Assembly: GCA_027065245.1 (NCBI GenBank) | Contig: JAMOOS010000342.1 | Location: forward strand, 1 to 26,998 | Direction of reading: 5' to 3' | From: Desulfuromonadaceae bacterium | GTDB lineage: Bacteria; Desulfobacterota; Desulfuromonadia; Desulfuromonadales; Desulfuromonadaceae | DNA length: 26,998 nucleotides | Made by a program: the position numbers and the translations under genes | The notes under the pieces: model-generated | Seen by the model: the letters and a program-made list of their open reading frames with translations, nothing else | Databases searched by the model: none | Told to the model about the DNA's origin: nothing | Part shown: piece by piece, positions 8,018 through 15,991 of the stretch | Position numbering within the stretch: position 1 is the first letter of the stretch | Layout of the letters: every line of letters starts with the position of its first letter

Positions 8018-8254
8018 ATGCCTTCATCTCTGCGTAGTCTGCAAGTTCACGACAAAGCGGTGGTTACCGCCGTTACCGTCGGCGGCGAAATGGGTCGCCG
8101 TCTGCGCGATATGGGTCTGGTTCCCGGCACCGAAATAGAGATCGTCGGCCGCGCCCCCCTCAAGGATCCGGTGGCGCTGCGCCTGCGCGGCTTCACCCTT
8201 ACCCTGCGCAACAACGAGGCCGACTTTATCCGCGTGGAAAAAAGGGTTGTGTAA
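8018..8254 (+). CDS. feoA: Ferrous iron transport protein A
   Basis: FeoA is a 78-residue cytoplasmic SH3-like protein that assists the FeoB Fe(II) transporter. The family pattern is plain: VGGEMGRRLRDMGLVPGTEIEIVGRAPLKDPVALRLRGFTL (quoted motif parts: RRLRDMGLVPGTEI and PVALRLRGF), followed by a C-terminal strand. The length is typical. The start codon has only a weak GGA nine bases upstream. The gene is separated from feoB by three bases, so the two are co-transcribed. No feoC-like gene follows feoB. Confidence 0.95.
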   Translation: MPSSLRSLQVHDKAVVTAVTVGGEMGRRLRDMGLVPGTEIEIVGRAPLKDPVALRLRGFTLTLRNNEADFIRVEKRVV

Positions 8255-8257
8255 ACC

Positions 8258-10429
8258 ATGAAAACCAGAACCATCGCCTTTGCCGGTAACCCCAACGCCG
8301 GCAAAACCACCCTGTTCAACACCATCACCGGCTCGCGCCAGCACGTGGGCAACTACCCCGGCATCACCGTCGAACGCAAGGAAGGCAGCGTTGATGTCGG
8401 CGATGTGCGTCTGAATATCATCGACCTGCCCGGCTGCTACTCTCTTACCGCCTACACCCAGGAGGAACTTGTCGCCCGCCAGGTACTGGTGGAGGAGCGC
8501 CCCGATCTGGTGGTTAACGTGGTGGACGCCACCCGCCTGGAGCGCCACCTGTACCTGACTGTTCAATTCCTCGAATTGGGAATTCCGGTAATACTGGCCT
8601 TGAACATGATGGACGATGTGCGCAACAAGGGGATGAGCATTGATATCGCCGCGTTAGCCAAAGCACTTGACAGCGACGCCGTGGCCACCGTGGCGCGCGG
8701 CGGCGAAGGCAAAAAAGAACTGCTGGAGCAGATAGTTGCCACCAGCGCCAGCCGCAGCGGCGACTGGCAACCGCTGGTTATCTCCTACGGTCCCGATATC
8801 GACCCGGTACTGGAGCAGATGATCGATATCATCGAAAAACAGCAGTTTCTCACCGCCAGATACCCGGCACGCTGGATCGCCATCAAATATCTCGAAGGCG
8901 ATGAGGATCTGCGTCGGCAGGGGCAATGCGATGCGGAAACCAGCGCCCGTCTCGACCAACTGGTGCAGCGGCTGCACGATCACTGCCTGAAAACCCTCAA
9001 TTCATTTCCCGAAGCTATCATTGCCGACTATCGCTACGGCTTTATCCATTCCGTTCTGCGCGACGGCGTAGTAACCGAGCGCGAACACGACGCCCGGCTG
9101 GATATGAGCGATAATCTGGATAAGGTGCTCACTCACAAGGTGGTCGGCCCGCTGCTGCTGTTTGCCCTGCTGTACCTGATGTTTCAGATCACCTTCACCC
9201 TGGGCGACTATCCCATGCAGCTGATGCAGGTGCTGTTCAACTGGCTGGCCGATACGGCCTCCGGTATCATTCCGCCCGGCTATATGCAATCACTGGTAGT
9301 ATCAGGGATAATTGATGGCGTCGGCGGCGTGCTGAGCTTTGTACCGCTGATCATGTTGATGTTCATCATGATTTCGTTTCTGGAGGATTCCGGCTATATG
9401 GCACGGGTGGCTTACATGATGGACAAGGTGTTCCGCATGTTCGGCCTGCACGGCAGTTCGGTGATGCCGTTTATCATCTCCGGCGGCATCGCCGGTGGCT
9501 GCGCCGTACCCGGCGTGATGGCGGCGCGCACGTTGCGCAGCCCGCGGGAAAAACTGGCTACCATCCTAACGGCGCCGTTTATGCCCTGTGGCGCCAAAAT
9601 TCCGGTGTTTTTGCTGCTCATCAGCGCTTTTTTTACCGAACATCGCGCCTTTATCATGTTTGCCATCACCCTCACCGCCTGGGTGATGGCATTGCTGGTG
9701 GCGCGCCTGCTGCGCTCCACCATTATTCGCGGTGAATCGACGCCGTTTGTCATGGAGCTGCCTCCCTACCGCTGGCCGACCCTGCAGGGCATCATGATTC
9801 ACACCTGGGAGCGCACCTGGGAATATATCCGCAAGGCCGGTACCGTTATTCTGGCCATCTCGATGCTGCTGTGGGCGGCCATGACCTTTCCGGCTTTGCC
9901 GCAGGCTCAACAACAGCACTACCAGCACCGGCGCGCAGCATTGCAACAACAGGTTGCCGCCTGCTCGGACGATCTATGCCGTGCGACAAAAGCAGATATG
10001 CTGCGCAGTCTGGAACAGGATCACAACGCCACCGCCCTGCGCTACTCCGCTGCCGGAAGGCTGGGGATAATGCTGGAGCCATTGAGCAAGCTGGCCGGCT
10101 TCGGCTGGCGCACCAATATTGCCCTCATCGGTGGTGTTGCCGCCAAGGAGGTAATCGTCTCCACCCTGGGTACAGCCTATTCCCTGGGAGAAATTGACAG
10201 TGAAGAGTCATCGCCATTGGCAGAGCGCATTCAACAGGATCCTGAATGGAATCGCGCCAGTGCCGTCAGCGCCATCATCTTTATCCTGCTTTACGCACCA
10301 TGCTTTGTCACTCTTGTGGTGATGTCCCGCGAAGCCAGCTGGGGGTGGGCCATGTTTGCCCTGGTGTTCAACAGTGCCATCGCCTTCCTGCTGGCCAGCA
10401 TCGTCTACCAGATCGGCAGCATGGTATAA
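8258..10429 (+). CDS. feoB: Ferrous iron transport protein B (GTPase-coupled Fe(II) permease)
   Basis: FeoB imports Fe(II) across the inner membrane under anoxic conditions. The 723-residue protein starts with a G domain: G1 GNPNAGKT (10-17), G2 Thr37 in GITVE, G3 DLPG (56-59) and G4 NMMD (116-119). A helical spacer follows. The membrane part holds two Gate-type regions, one around GVGGVLSFVPLIMLMFIMIS and one with PFISGG-like and GGCAVPGVMAARTL segments, and also the conserved APFMPCGAKIPVF with its cysteine. Length is slightly below the E. coli protein and typical of other bacteria. The gene starts three bases after feoA. Iron control through the upstream Fur-like site is inferred. Confidence 0.97.
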   Translation: MKTRTIAFAGNPNAGKTTLFNTITGSRQHVGNYPGITVERKEGSVDVGDVRLNIIDLPGCYSLTAYTQEELVARQVLVEERPDLVVNVVDATRLERHLYLTVQFLELGIPVILALNMMDDVRNKGMSIDIAALAKALDSDAVATVARGGEGKKELLEQIVATSASRSGDWQPLVISYGPDIDPVLEQMIDIIEKQQFLTARYPARWIAIKYLEGDEDLRRQGQCDAETSARLDQLVQRLHDHCLKTLNSFPEAIIADYRYGFIHSVLRDGVVTEREHDARLDMSDNLDKVLTHKVVGPLLLFALLYLMFQITFTLGDYPMQLMQVLFNWLADTASGIIPPGYMQSLVVSGIIDGVGGVLSFVPLIMLMFIMISFLEDSGYMARVAYMMDKVFRMFGLHGSSVMPFIISGGIAGGCAVPGVMAARTLRSPREKLATILTAPFMPCGAKIPVFLLLISAFFTEHRAFIMFAITLTAWVMALLVARLLRSTIIRGESTPFVMELPPYRWPTLQGIMIHTWERTWEYIRKAGTVILAISMLLWAAMTFPALPQAQQQHYQHRRAALQQQVAACSDDLCRATKADMLRSLEQDHNATALRYSAAGRLGIMLEPLSKLAGFGWRTNIALIGGVAAKEVIVSTLGTAYSLGEIDSEESSPLAERIQQDPEWNRASAVSAIIFILLYAPCFVTLVVMSREASWGWAMFALVFNSAIAFLLASIVYQIGSMV

Positions 10430-10464
10430 AGCGCCTAACAGCGAGAATACACGCGCTATTTTTT
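10430..10464 (+). terminator. Weak candidate terminator after feoB
   Basis: AGCGC (10430-10434) can pair with GCGCT (10453-10457), followed by A and six T residues. The 5-bp stem and 18-base loop make this marginal. Confidence 0.3.
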
Positions 10465-10466
10465 CG

Positions 10467-10513
10467 CTGGACATGCGATAAAAACTCTGTATATTGAGAT
10501 ATGTTTTGTCCAG
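10467..10513 (+). promoter_or_regulatory. Candidate ferredoxin promoter flanked by an inverted repeat
   Basis: TGGACA (10468-10473), a 16-base spacer and TATATT (10490-10495) form a reasonable sigma70 promoter. The -35 lies inside CTGGACA (10467-10473), whose exact reverse complement TGTCCAG (10507-10513) sits just after the expected start of transcription. The 7-bp arms bracket the promoter symmetrically and could be a split operator. Confidence 0.45.
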
Positions 10514-10516
10514 ACG

Positions 10517-10531
10517 GGTGCCTTGGGCACC
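10517..10531 (+). repeat. Small perfect hairpin in the ferredoxin leader
   Basis: GGTGCC-TTG-GGCACC could form a 6-bp hairpin in the 5' leader, 42 bases before the start codon. It has no T-run, so it is more likely to be a stabilising or regulatory hairpin than a terminator. Confidence 0.4.
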
Positions 10532-10573
10532 TTGTGGTCTACTATATTTAATTTTAAAGAAGGAGATGTAAAA

Positions 10574-10744
10574 ATGGCTCATGTAATTGGTGAAGATTGC
10601 ACCAGCTGCGGTGCGTGTGCGGATTCCTGCCCGGTAGAAGCTATCTCTGAAGGCGATGAGCGCTATGAAATTGATGCAGACACCTGCACCGATTGCGGCG
10701 CCTGCGTTGATGCCTGCCCGGTAGGAGCAATTTCCGAAGGTTAA
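10574..10744 (+). CDS. 2[4Fe-4S] ferredoxin, clostridial type
   Basis: This 56-residue cytoplasmic electron carrier has two CxxCxxCxxxCP motifs, CTSCGACADSCP and CTDCGACVDACP, which ligate two low-potential [4Fe-4S] clusters. Each motif is followed by the usual V(E/G)AIS turn. The near-perfect internal duplication is normal for the family. The ATG at 10574 has AAGGAG with seven bases of spacing. An in-frame upstream TTG at 10523 lies inside the leader hairpin and is unlikely to be used. The gene stands alone, between its own candidate promoter and a strong terminator. The partner oxidoreductase cannot be told from position. Confidence 0.96.
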   Translation: MAHVIGEDCTSCGACADSCPVEAISEGDERYEIDADTCTDCGACVDACPVGAISEG

Positions 10745-10774
10745 AACAAAACGGCAAAAAACAATGTTGTACCA

Positions 10775-10805
10775 GGCGACAACTTCAATAGTTGTCGCCT
10801 TTTTT
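10775..10805 (+). terminator. Rho-independent terminator after the ferredoxin gene
   Basis: Perfect 10-bp stem GGCGACAACT / AGTTGTCGCC with a 5-base loop, followed by six T residues. Confidence 0.95.
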
Positions 10806-10880
10806 GTGCCTTTCGTTACTGCCACTACAACCTGCAGTTACAACACATTGCGGCATATTTGACCTGTTTCATTTTTTTTG

Positions 10881-10910
10881 TTGGCTATTTCCACCACAAC
10901 GTGTTAGTGT
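10881..10910 (+). promoter_or_regulatory. Candidate promoter of the cold-shock gene
   Basis: TTGGCT, an 18-base spacer and TAGTGT preceded by TGT (extended -10). The transcript would have a leader of about 120 bases, as is common for cspA-like genes. The same extended TGnTAGTGTC core occurs before serA. Confidence 0.45.
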
Positions 10911-11037
10911 CTTTCTCGTGCTTTCAGTTTAGTACGGTGAGTCTTTTATTTTTCTGGCACAGCAACGTACCGACGGCTCCCGGCTGCAGGCACTGATACA
11001 GACCGGCACAATCCGGCAAAAAAAGGAGTAAGAAACA

Positions 11038-11238
11038 ATGGCACAAGGTTCAGTAAAATGGTTCAATGACGCAAAGGGTTTTGGTTTCATTGAGCAAGAC
11101 GGTGGTCCCGATGTATTTGTTCACTTTTCCGCTATCGGCGGCGAGGGTTTCAAATCCCTCTCAGAAGGTGACCGCGTAGAATTCGAAATTACCGACGGCC
11201 AAAAAGGTCCTCAAGCAGCTAACGTGGTAAAGCTGTAA
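11038..11238 (+). CDS. Cold-shock domain protein (CspA family)
   Basis: This 66-residue nucleic-acid-binding protein acts as an RNA chaperone. It is one cold-shock domain of normal length: GSVKWFNDAKGFGFIEQDGG with RNP1 KGFGFI (13-18), then RNP2 VFVHF (26-30), and the usual SLSEGDRVEFEI and GPQAANV ends. AAAGGAG lies before the ATG with about nine bases of spacing. It is monocistronic, with a long AT-rich leader and a strong terminator. Whether expression is induced by cold cannot be told; the family also has constitutive members, so I give no specific csp letter. Confidence 0.96.
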   Translation: MAQGSVKWFNDAKGFGFIEQDGGPDVFVHFSAIGGEGFKSLSEGDRVEFEITDGQKGPQAANVVKL

Positions 11239-11260
11239 ATTTCTGATTGTTACCGACGAC

Positions 11261-11292
11261 AAGCCCCGACGCGCCAGCGTCGGGGCTTTTTT
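11261..11292 (+). terminator. Rho-independent terminator after the cold-shock gene
   Basis: A 12-bp perfect stem AAGCCCCGACGC / GCGTCGGGGCTT with a GCCA loop; the T-run covers 11287-11292. Confidence 0.96.
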
Positions 11293-11345
11293 GTTGTCCG
11301 GCGCAGGCAAAAAACCGCGCCAACTCCACAACCACGGCTTTAATC

Positions 11346-11375
11346 TTGACAGCGAGACGCCGCCATTGCTAGTGT
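11346..11375 (+). promoter_or_regulatory. Promoter of serA-hisZ-purA
   Basis: Consensus TTGACA (11346-11351), an 18-base spacer and TAGTGT (11370-11375) preceded by TGC. The extended -10 and perfect -35 would offset the poor -10 hexamer. The leader is about 70 bases. Confidence 0.6.
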
Positions 11376-11453
11376 CCTGCGTAGTCGTTTTTCGTCGTCA
11401 CCGCGTCCCGCAAGCGACACGCGTCATCTCGTCATGCAAAGGTTTATAACGCC

Positions 11454-13052
11454 GTGAAAGTCCTGATTTCCGACAATTTTTCCCAGCAGGGGCTCGAAGT
11501 ACTCGCCGCCGTCGACAGTATTGAGGTAGACTACTGCCCCGGCGTAACAGCCGAACATCTGCGCCAGCGCATAACCAGTGCCGATGCCCTGGTGGTACGC
11601 GGCGGCACAGCGGTAACGGCAGAACTGCTCGCAGATGCCCCCAAATTGAAAATAATTGCCCGCGCCGGCATCGGCCTGGGCAACATCGACATGAACGCCG
11701 CCACCCGCCACGGCATCGTAGTAACCAACACCCCCACCGGCAGCACCACCACCATTGCCGAGCACGCCATCGCCATGTTGCTGGCATCAGCACGGATGAT
11801 TCCCCAGGCATATAACTCGGTACGCCGTGGCGAATGGAGCTCGGCGCCGTTTCGCGGTGCAGAGCTTCGCGGCAAAACCCTTGGAGTTATCGGCGGCGGC
11901 AAAATAGGCCGTCTGGTTATTGAATACGCCCGTGGCCTGCACATGCAGGTCAACCTGTATGACCCCTACCTATCGGAAAATATCATCCAGCGTCTTGGTG
12001 CATGCAAGGTGTCGTTCGATGAACTACTGACAAGCGCAGACTTCATCTCTTTGCATATCCCTCTCAACATCGAAACAGAACAGCTTCTCGATGCCAAGGC
12101 CTTTGCCAGAATGAAACCCGGCTGCCGTTTGATAAACTGCGCCCTGGGCGGACTTATAAACGAAACAGATATGATTGCCGCCCTGCAAAACGGCACCCTG
12201 GCGGCGGCAGCTCTGGATACCTTTGCCACCGAGCCGCCGACGCCGGACAATCCACTGCTGCACATGGACAATGTCATCTATACACCACACTTGCGCGCCG
12301 CCACTGTAGATGCCCAGGTAAATGTCACCGTACAGGCAGCCCGCCAGGTGATCGACTTTCTCACCACCGGTGTGGTGCACAACTCCCTCAACATTCCGGC
12401 CATCAGCGCGGAACTGCTGGAGAGTCTGCGCCCGTATCTGCGGCTGGGCGAAGGTATGGGCTCATTTCTGGCACAGCAACTCAATAAACAGCCCTTCTCC
12501 AACATTGCCGTCAGCTACTGCGGCGAGGTGTTGGAGCTGCAATCAACTCAGCCCATAACCCTGGCAATCCTCAAGGGATTGCTCACCCCCATCCTCGGCG
12601 ACCGGGTAAATTACGTCAACGCCCCACATCTGGCGCGGGAACGGGGAATAAGTGTCACAGAAACCCGGCGAAATGTTGCCGAAGGGTTCTCAAATATGAT
12701 AGAGTTGCGTGTTTCGGGCGCACAGGGGGAGCGTTCTGTGCGCGGAGCCATGTTCAACAACAACGAAGGGCGCATAATCGCCGTGGACGGCTACTCGGTG
12801 GAGGCAACTCCCCAGGGCACCATTCTGGTGGTGACCAACCGCGACCGACCCGGTGTTATCGCCCTGCTCGGCACCCTGCTGGCGCAGGCCAATGTCAACG
12901 TCGCCATGATGAACCTGTCTCGCGCCCAGCTCAACGGCACAGCCATGTCGCTGCTGACGGTAGATCACCGGGTGCCGGAGGCCACTTTGGAGCAGTTGCG
13001 CCGCGATGACAATATTCTCGCCGCAATCCAGGTGGAATTGCCCACGTATTAA
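11454..13052 (+). CDS. serA: D-3-phosphoglycerate dehydrogenase family protein with altered active site
   Basis: The family oxidises 3-phosphoglycerate to 3-phosphohydroxypyruvate, the first step of serine synthesis. At 532 residues it has the long form: catalytic and NAD-binding domains (about 1-310, GGGKIG at 147-152), an intervening domain (about 320-450) and a C-terminal ACT domain (about 457-530, NRDRPGVIALLG). The active-site Glu260 (ATEPP) and His279 (TPH) are present. The expected catalytic Arg in the C-A-R-G-G motif is Leu231 (CTG). Other changes from the usual pattern are Gly76 for Asp in GxGxDN and Arg281 for Gly after TPHL. The reading frame is intact. GTG start; AAAGG lies 11 bases upstream, a longish spacing. 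First gene of the serA-hisZ-purA cluster. Fold is certain, activity is not. Confidence 0.88.
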   Translation: MKVLISDNFSQQGLEVLAAVDSIEVDYCPGVTAEHLRQRITSADALVVRGGTAVTAELLADAPKLKIIARAGIGLGNIDMNAATRHGIVVTNTPTGSTTTIAEHAIAMLLASARMIPQAYNSVRRGEWSSAPFRGAELRGKTLGVIGGGKIGRLVIEYARGLHMQVNLYDPYLSENIIQRLGACKVSFDELLTSADFISLHIPLNIETEQLLDAKAFARMKPGCRLINCALGGLINETDMIAALQNGTLAAAALDTFATEPPTPDNPLLHMDNVIYTPHLRAATVDAQVNVTVQAARQVIDFLTTGVVHNSLNIPAISAELLESLRPYLRLGEGMGSFLAQQLNKQPFSNIAVSYCGEVLELQSTQPITLAILKGLLTPILGDRVNYVNAPHLARERGISVTETRRNVAEGFSNMIELRVSGAQGERSVRGAMFNNNEGRIIAVDGYSVEATPQGTILVVTNRDRPGVIALLGTLLAQANVNVAMMNLSRAQLNGTAMSLLTVDHRVPEATLEQLRRDDNILAAIQVELPTY

Positions 13053-13092
13053 AACAGCGCCGCGCTTCAGGCGCGACAGGAATAACATATCG

Positions 13093-14373
13093 ATGAATCG
13101 CGACAACACCGCCGTAGAGGCCATGATTCCCAAAGGCGTAAAAGACTTTCTGCCCATAAACGCCGTCAAGATCGAACACCTTAAAAACACCCTGCAGCAG
13201 GTCTTTTCCCTGTGGGGCTTCCAACCGGTCACACCGCCGTCACTGGAATTTCTCCATGTGCTGGAGCTCGGTCTGGGCAGCGATTTAAAAAACAGCACCA
13301 TGCGCTTTGATGACCGCCAAAGCGGTAATATGCTGGCGTTTCCGCCCGACATCACCCCGCAACTGGCACGGGTGTTCGCCACCCGCATGCAGGAAGCCCC
13401 CCTGCCCCAACGGCTGTGCTACTCGTGCCGGGTGTTGCGCCACGCCGAGCAACAAGCGGGCAAAGACCGCGAGATCTTCCAATCCGGCGTTGAACTCATT
13501 GGTCAGTCCGGCCCCCAGGCCGACGCGGAAGTAATCGCCATCGCCATTGAGTCGCTGCAAACCTTGGGCGCTGAGAATTACACCATTGATATCGGTCAGG
13601 TGGAATTTTTCCGTGGCGTGCTGGAATCGCTGCAATTACCGCCAGAACAACTATCCACCCTGCACGATACCATTCTGCATAAGGATATCTCCAATCTTAA
13701 GCACCAGTTGGAACAACTGCCTCTTAACAGTGCGCAGTACGATGAAATAATCGCCCTACCACGCCTGTTCGGCGGCGCCGAAGTTCTCGACCGGGCGGCA
13801 GCAGTAGTCAACAACGAGCGCTCGCGCCGGGCGCTGGACAACCTGCATCAAACATTAGTATTGCTGGAAGCTTATGATGTGGGTAAACACATCACCATCG
13901 ACCTGGGGGAGTTGCGCGGCCTTGACTACTACACCGGCATAACTTTTCAGGGTTTTTTGAGCGGCTTCGGCAAAGCCATCTGCCTCGGCGGGCGCTACGA
14001 CGATCTTACCGGTCTGTATGGCCGACCAGCACCGGCCACCGGATTTGCTTTCAACCTGCTCAACCTGCTGTTTTCCATGACAAGTCAGCTAGGTGAAGTG
14101 GTGCGCCCAACTGTCGACATTCTGCTCACCAGTACCAACGGCATCGACAGCACCATACACAAGGTAGCGCGTGCGCTGCGCCGCAGCGGCCATTCCACCT
14201 GCATAACCAACTATGACAGCACCGCAAACATTAACTACGCGCGCAAAATGAACTTTGCGCATCTGCTTACCATCGCTGCCGACAACCAACAGGCAACCCT
14301 GCTCACCATAAGTGACGGCAGCAGCACTAATACCACAGTCAAGGAATTGCTTGACGGCAGTTTTTCTCTGTAA
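13093..14373 (+). CDS. hisZ: ATP phosphoribosyltransferase regulatory subunit (HisS-like)
   Basis: HisZ pairs with the short form of HisG, the first enzyme of histidine synthesis, and makes it sensitive to histidine. The 426-residue protein resembles class II histidyl-tRNA synthetase: IPKGVKDFLP near the start, MLAFPPDITPQLARV, the CYSCRVLRHAEQQ region, YYTGITFQGFLSGFG and GGRYDDLTGLYGRPAPATGFAFN. The HisS-specific motif 2 wording and typical HisS histidine-binding stretch are altered, which favours HisZ over HisS. The C-terminus has an anticodon-domain-like extension. I prefer the ATG at 13093, with AGGA ten bases upstream, since earlier in-frame starts lie inside serA. It follows serA by 40 bp and precedes purA by 19 bp. 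No hisG lies in the window. Confidence 0.85.
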   Translation: MNRDNTAVEAMIPKGVKDFLPINAVKIEHLKNTLQQVFSLWGFQPVTPPSLEFLHVLELGLGSDLKNSTMRFDDRQSGNMLAFPPDITPQLARVFATRMQEAPLPQRLCYSCRVLRHAEQQAGKDREIFQSGVELIGQSGPQADAEVIAIAIESLQTLGAENYTIDIGQVEFFRGVLESLQLPPEQLSTLHDTILHKDISNLKHQLEQLPLNSAQYDEIIALPRLFGGAEVLDRAAAVVNNERSRRALDNLHQTLVLLEAYDVGKHITIDLGELRGLDYYTGITFQGFLSGFGKAICLGGRYDDLTGLYGRPAPATGFAFNLLNLLFSMTSQLGEVVRPTVDILLTSTNGIDSTIHKVARALRRSGHSTCITNYDSTANINYARKMNFAHLLTIAADNQQATLLTISDGSSTNTTVKELLDGSFSL

Positions 14374-14392
14374 TCTACCAGGAGCACTCAAC

Positions 14393-15685
14393 ATGGCAAA
14401 TGTTGTAATAGTCGGCGCCCAATGGGGCGACGAAGGCAAGGGCAAAGTTGTTGACATCTACACCGAATACGCCAACACCGTGGTACGCTATCAGGGCGGC
14501 AACAACGCCGGGCATACCCTGGTAGTCGGTGATGAAAAAACAGTACTCCATCTCATACCGTCCGGTATTCTTCATGATGGCAAAAAATGCATCATCGGTA
14601 ACGGTGTTGTTCTCGATCCCAAGATTTTTATCGACGAGGTAACCGCGCTACAAAAAAAAGGCTACCTCAAGGATGAATCACAACTGGTGATCGACCGCAA
14701 TGTCCACATTATTATGCCGTACCACAAAAAGATCGACATTGCGCGTGAAAACAAACCCAAAGAGCGCCGCATCGGCACCACCGGCCGCGGCATCGGCCCT
14801 ACCTACGAGGACAAAGTAGGTCGCCGCGGCATCCGCCTGTCCGACCTGGTCAATCCCCACTCGTTTGCCCAGAAGGTAAAAGAGGTACTGCCGGAAAAGA
14901 ATTTTTTACTGGAGAACTTCCTGCAGGAAGCACCGTTGAGCGAACAGGAAATCCTTGACGAATACAGCAGCTACGGTGCCATTTTGAAAAAATTTATCGG
15001 CAACACCTCCATGCTGCTCGATCAGCAACGGAGCAAAGGTGCCAATATTCTCTTTGAAGGCGCCCAGGGCAGCCTGCTTGACATAGACCACGGCACCTAC
15101 CCTTATGTAACCTCCTCCTCCACCATCGCCGGCGGCGCCTGTACCGGCAGCGGTTTCGGGCCACGCTTCATCGACGAGGTTATCGGCATCTCCAAAGCCT
15201 ATGTCACCCGTGTTGGCGAGGGACCGTTCCCTACCGAGTTGAATGATGAAATGGGCGAGCACCTGCGTGCCGCAGGCAGCGAATTCGGCGCTACCACCGG
15301 CCGTCCGCGCCGCACCGGCTGGCTCGACATCGTCGCCCTGCGCGAAGCGGTACGCACCAACGGCTTAAGCGGCCTGGCCATCACCAAGCTGGATGTCCTT
15401 AATGATCTGGAATCTATCAAAATCTGCACCGCCTACTCCTATCAGGGAATGCTGCTCGAAGAATTTCCTCACGAACTGAGCGTGCTCAACGATTGCAAGC
15501 CGGTATACGAAGAGCTGGACGGCTGGCGCTGCGACATCAGCGGCATAACCAGCTACGCCGCGCTGCCGGAGCAGGTTAAAACCTACCTGGGCAAGATTGA
15601 GCAGGTAAGCGGTGCGCCGGTGGTGCTGGCTTCGGTGGGACCGCGCCGCGACCAGACCATACAGATTCGCAATCCGTTTGCTTAG
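14393..15685 (+). CDS. purA: Adenylosuccinate synthetase
   Basis: PurA joins IMP and aspartate using GTP to make adenylosuccinate, the committed step to AMP. The 430-residue protein has the N-terminal P-loop-like WGDEGKGK (11-18) with catalytic Asp13, then GGNNAGHT with catalytic His, TTGRGIGPTYEDK, the FEGAQGSLLDIDHGTYPYVTSS segment (parts FEGAQG and YPYVTSS), and ATTGRPRRTGWLD. All match active enzymes, and length is normal. The start at 14393 has AGGAG eight bases upstream; an in-frame ATG further upstream lies inside hisZ. Last protein gene of the serA-hisZ-purA run. No terminator is visible before the tRNA promoter, so transcription may run into the tRNA genes. Confidence 0.98.
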   Translation: MANVVIVGAQWGDEGKGKVVDIYTEYANTVVRYQGGNNAGHTLVVGDEKTVLHLIPSGILHDGKKCIIGNGVVLDPKIFIDEVTALQKKGYLKDESQLVIDRNVHIIMPYHKKIDIARENKPKERRIGTTGRGIGPTYEDKVGRRGIRLSDLVNPHSFAQKVKEVLPEKNFLLENFLQEAPLSEQEILDEYSSYGAILKKFIGNTSMLLDQQRSKGANILFEGAQGSLLDIDHGTYPYVTSSSTIAGGACTGSGFGPRFIDEVIGISKAYVTRVGEGPFPTELNDEMGEHLRAAGSEFGATTGRPRRTGWLDIVALREAVRTNGLSGLAITKLDVLNDLESIKICTAYSYQGMLLEEFPHELSVLNDCKPVYEELDGWRCDISGITSYAALPEQVKTYLGKIEQVSGAPVVLASVGPRRDQTIQIRNPFA

Positions 15686-15709
15686 CGGGTTATTTATCCA
15701 AAAAAGGTG

Positions 15710-15738
15710 TTGACTTCGCAAGGGGCTTAACGTATAAC
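15710..15738 (+). promoter_or_regulatory. Promoter of the tRNA pair
   Basis: TTGACT (15710-15715), a 17-base spacer and TATAAC (15733-15738), placing the transcription start a few bases before tRNA-Lys. Confidence 0.75.
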
Positions 15739-15750
15739 ACACCTCGTTGT

Positions 15751-15826
15751 GAGCCGGTAGCTCAGTTGGTAGAGCATCTGACTTTTAATCAGATGGTCGT
15801 GGGTTCGATCCCCCCCCGGCTCACCA
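15751..15826 (+). tRNA. tRNA-Lys (anticodon TTT)
   Basis: A 76-base cloverleaf with encoded CCA. The acceptor stem is GAGCCGG / CCGGCTC, the D stem GCTC / GAGC, and the anticodon stem TCTGA / TCAGA with loop CTTTTAA. The T stem has an unusual mismatch: base 50 is T (15800) and base 64 is C (15814) where A would be expected. This lies in a run of eight C residues. Otherwise all conserved bases are present. Confidence 0.93.
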
Positions 15827-15839
15827 TTTTTAACTGAAC

Positions 15840-15917
15840 GTCCCTATCGTCTAGCCTGGCCCAGGACACCGCCCTTTCACGGCGGCGACAGGGGTTCGAA
15901 TCCCCTTGGGGACGCCA
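15840..15917 (+). tRNA. tRNA-Glu (anticodon TTC)
   Basis: A 78-base cloverleaf with encoded CCA. The acceptor stem is GTCCCTA / TGGGGAC with one G-T pair, the anticodon stem CCGCC / GGCGG with loop CTTTCAC, and the T arm AGGGG-TTCGAAT-CCCCT. It is 13 bases from tRNA-Lys and must be co-transcribed with it. Confidence 0.96.
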
Positions 15918-15930
15918 GATATATTTGAGA

Positions 15931-15959
15931 GGCCCTGTTGCTTGGCAGCAGGGCCTTTT
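15931..15959 (+). terminator. Terminator after the tRNA pair
   Basis: An 11-bp stem GGCCCTGTTGC / GCAGCAGGGCC with one G-T pair and a TTG loop, followed by TTTT. It ends 32 bases before the RNase HI start. Confidence 0.8.
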
Positions 15960-15991
15960 CCTTTACCTTCTGCAAACGAAAGACAACAACA

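Noticed and set aside
13053..13092. Small GC hairpin between serA and hisZ
   Set aside because: The 5-bp stem has no T-run and the genes are close, so it is unlikely to terminate or to be regulatory.
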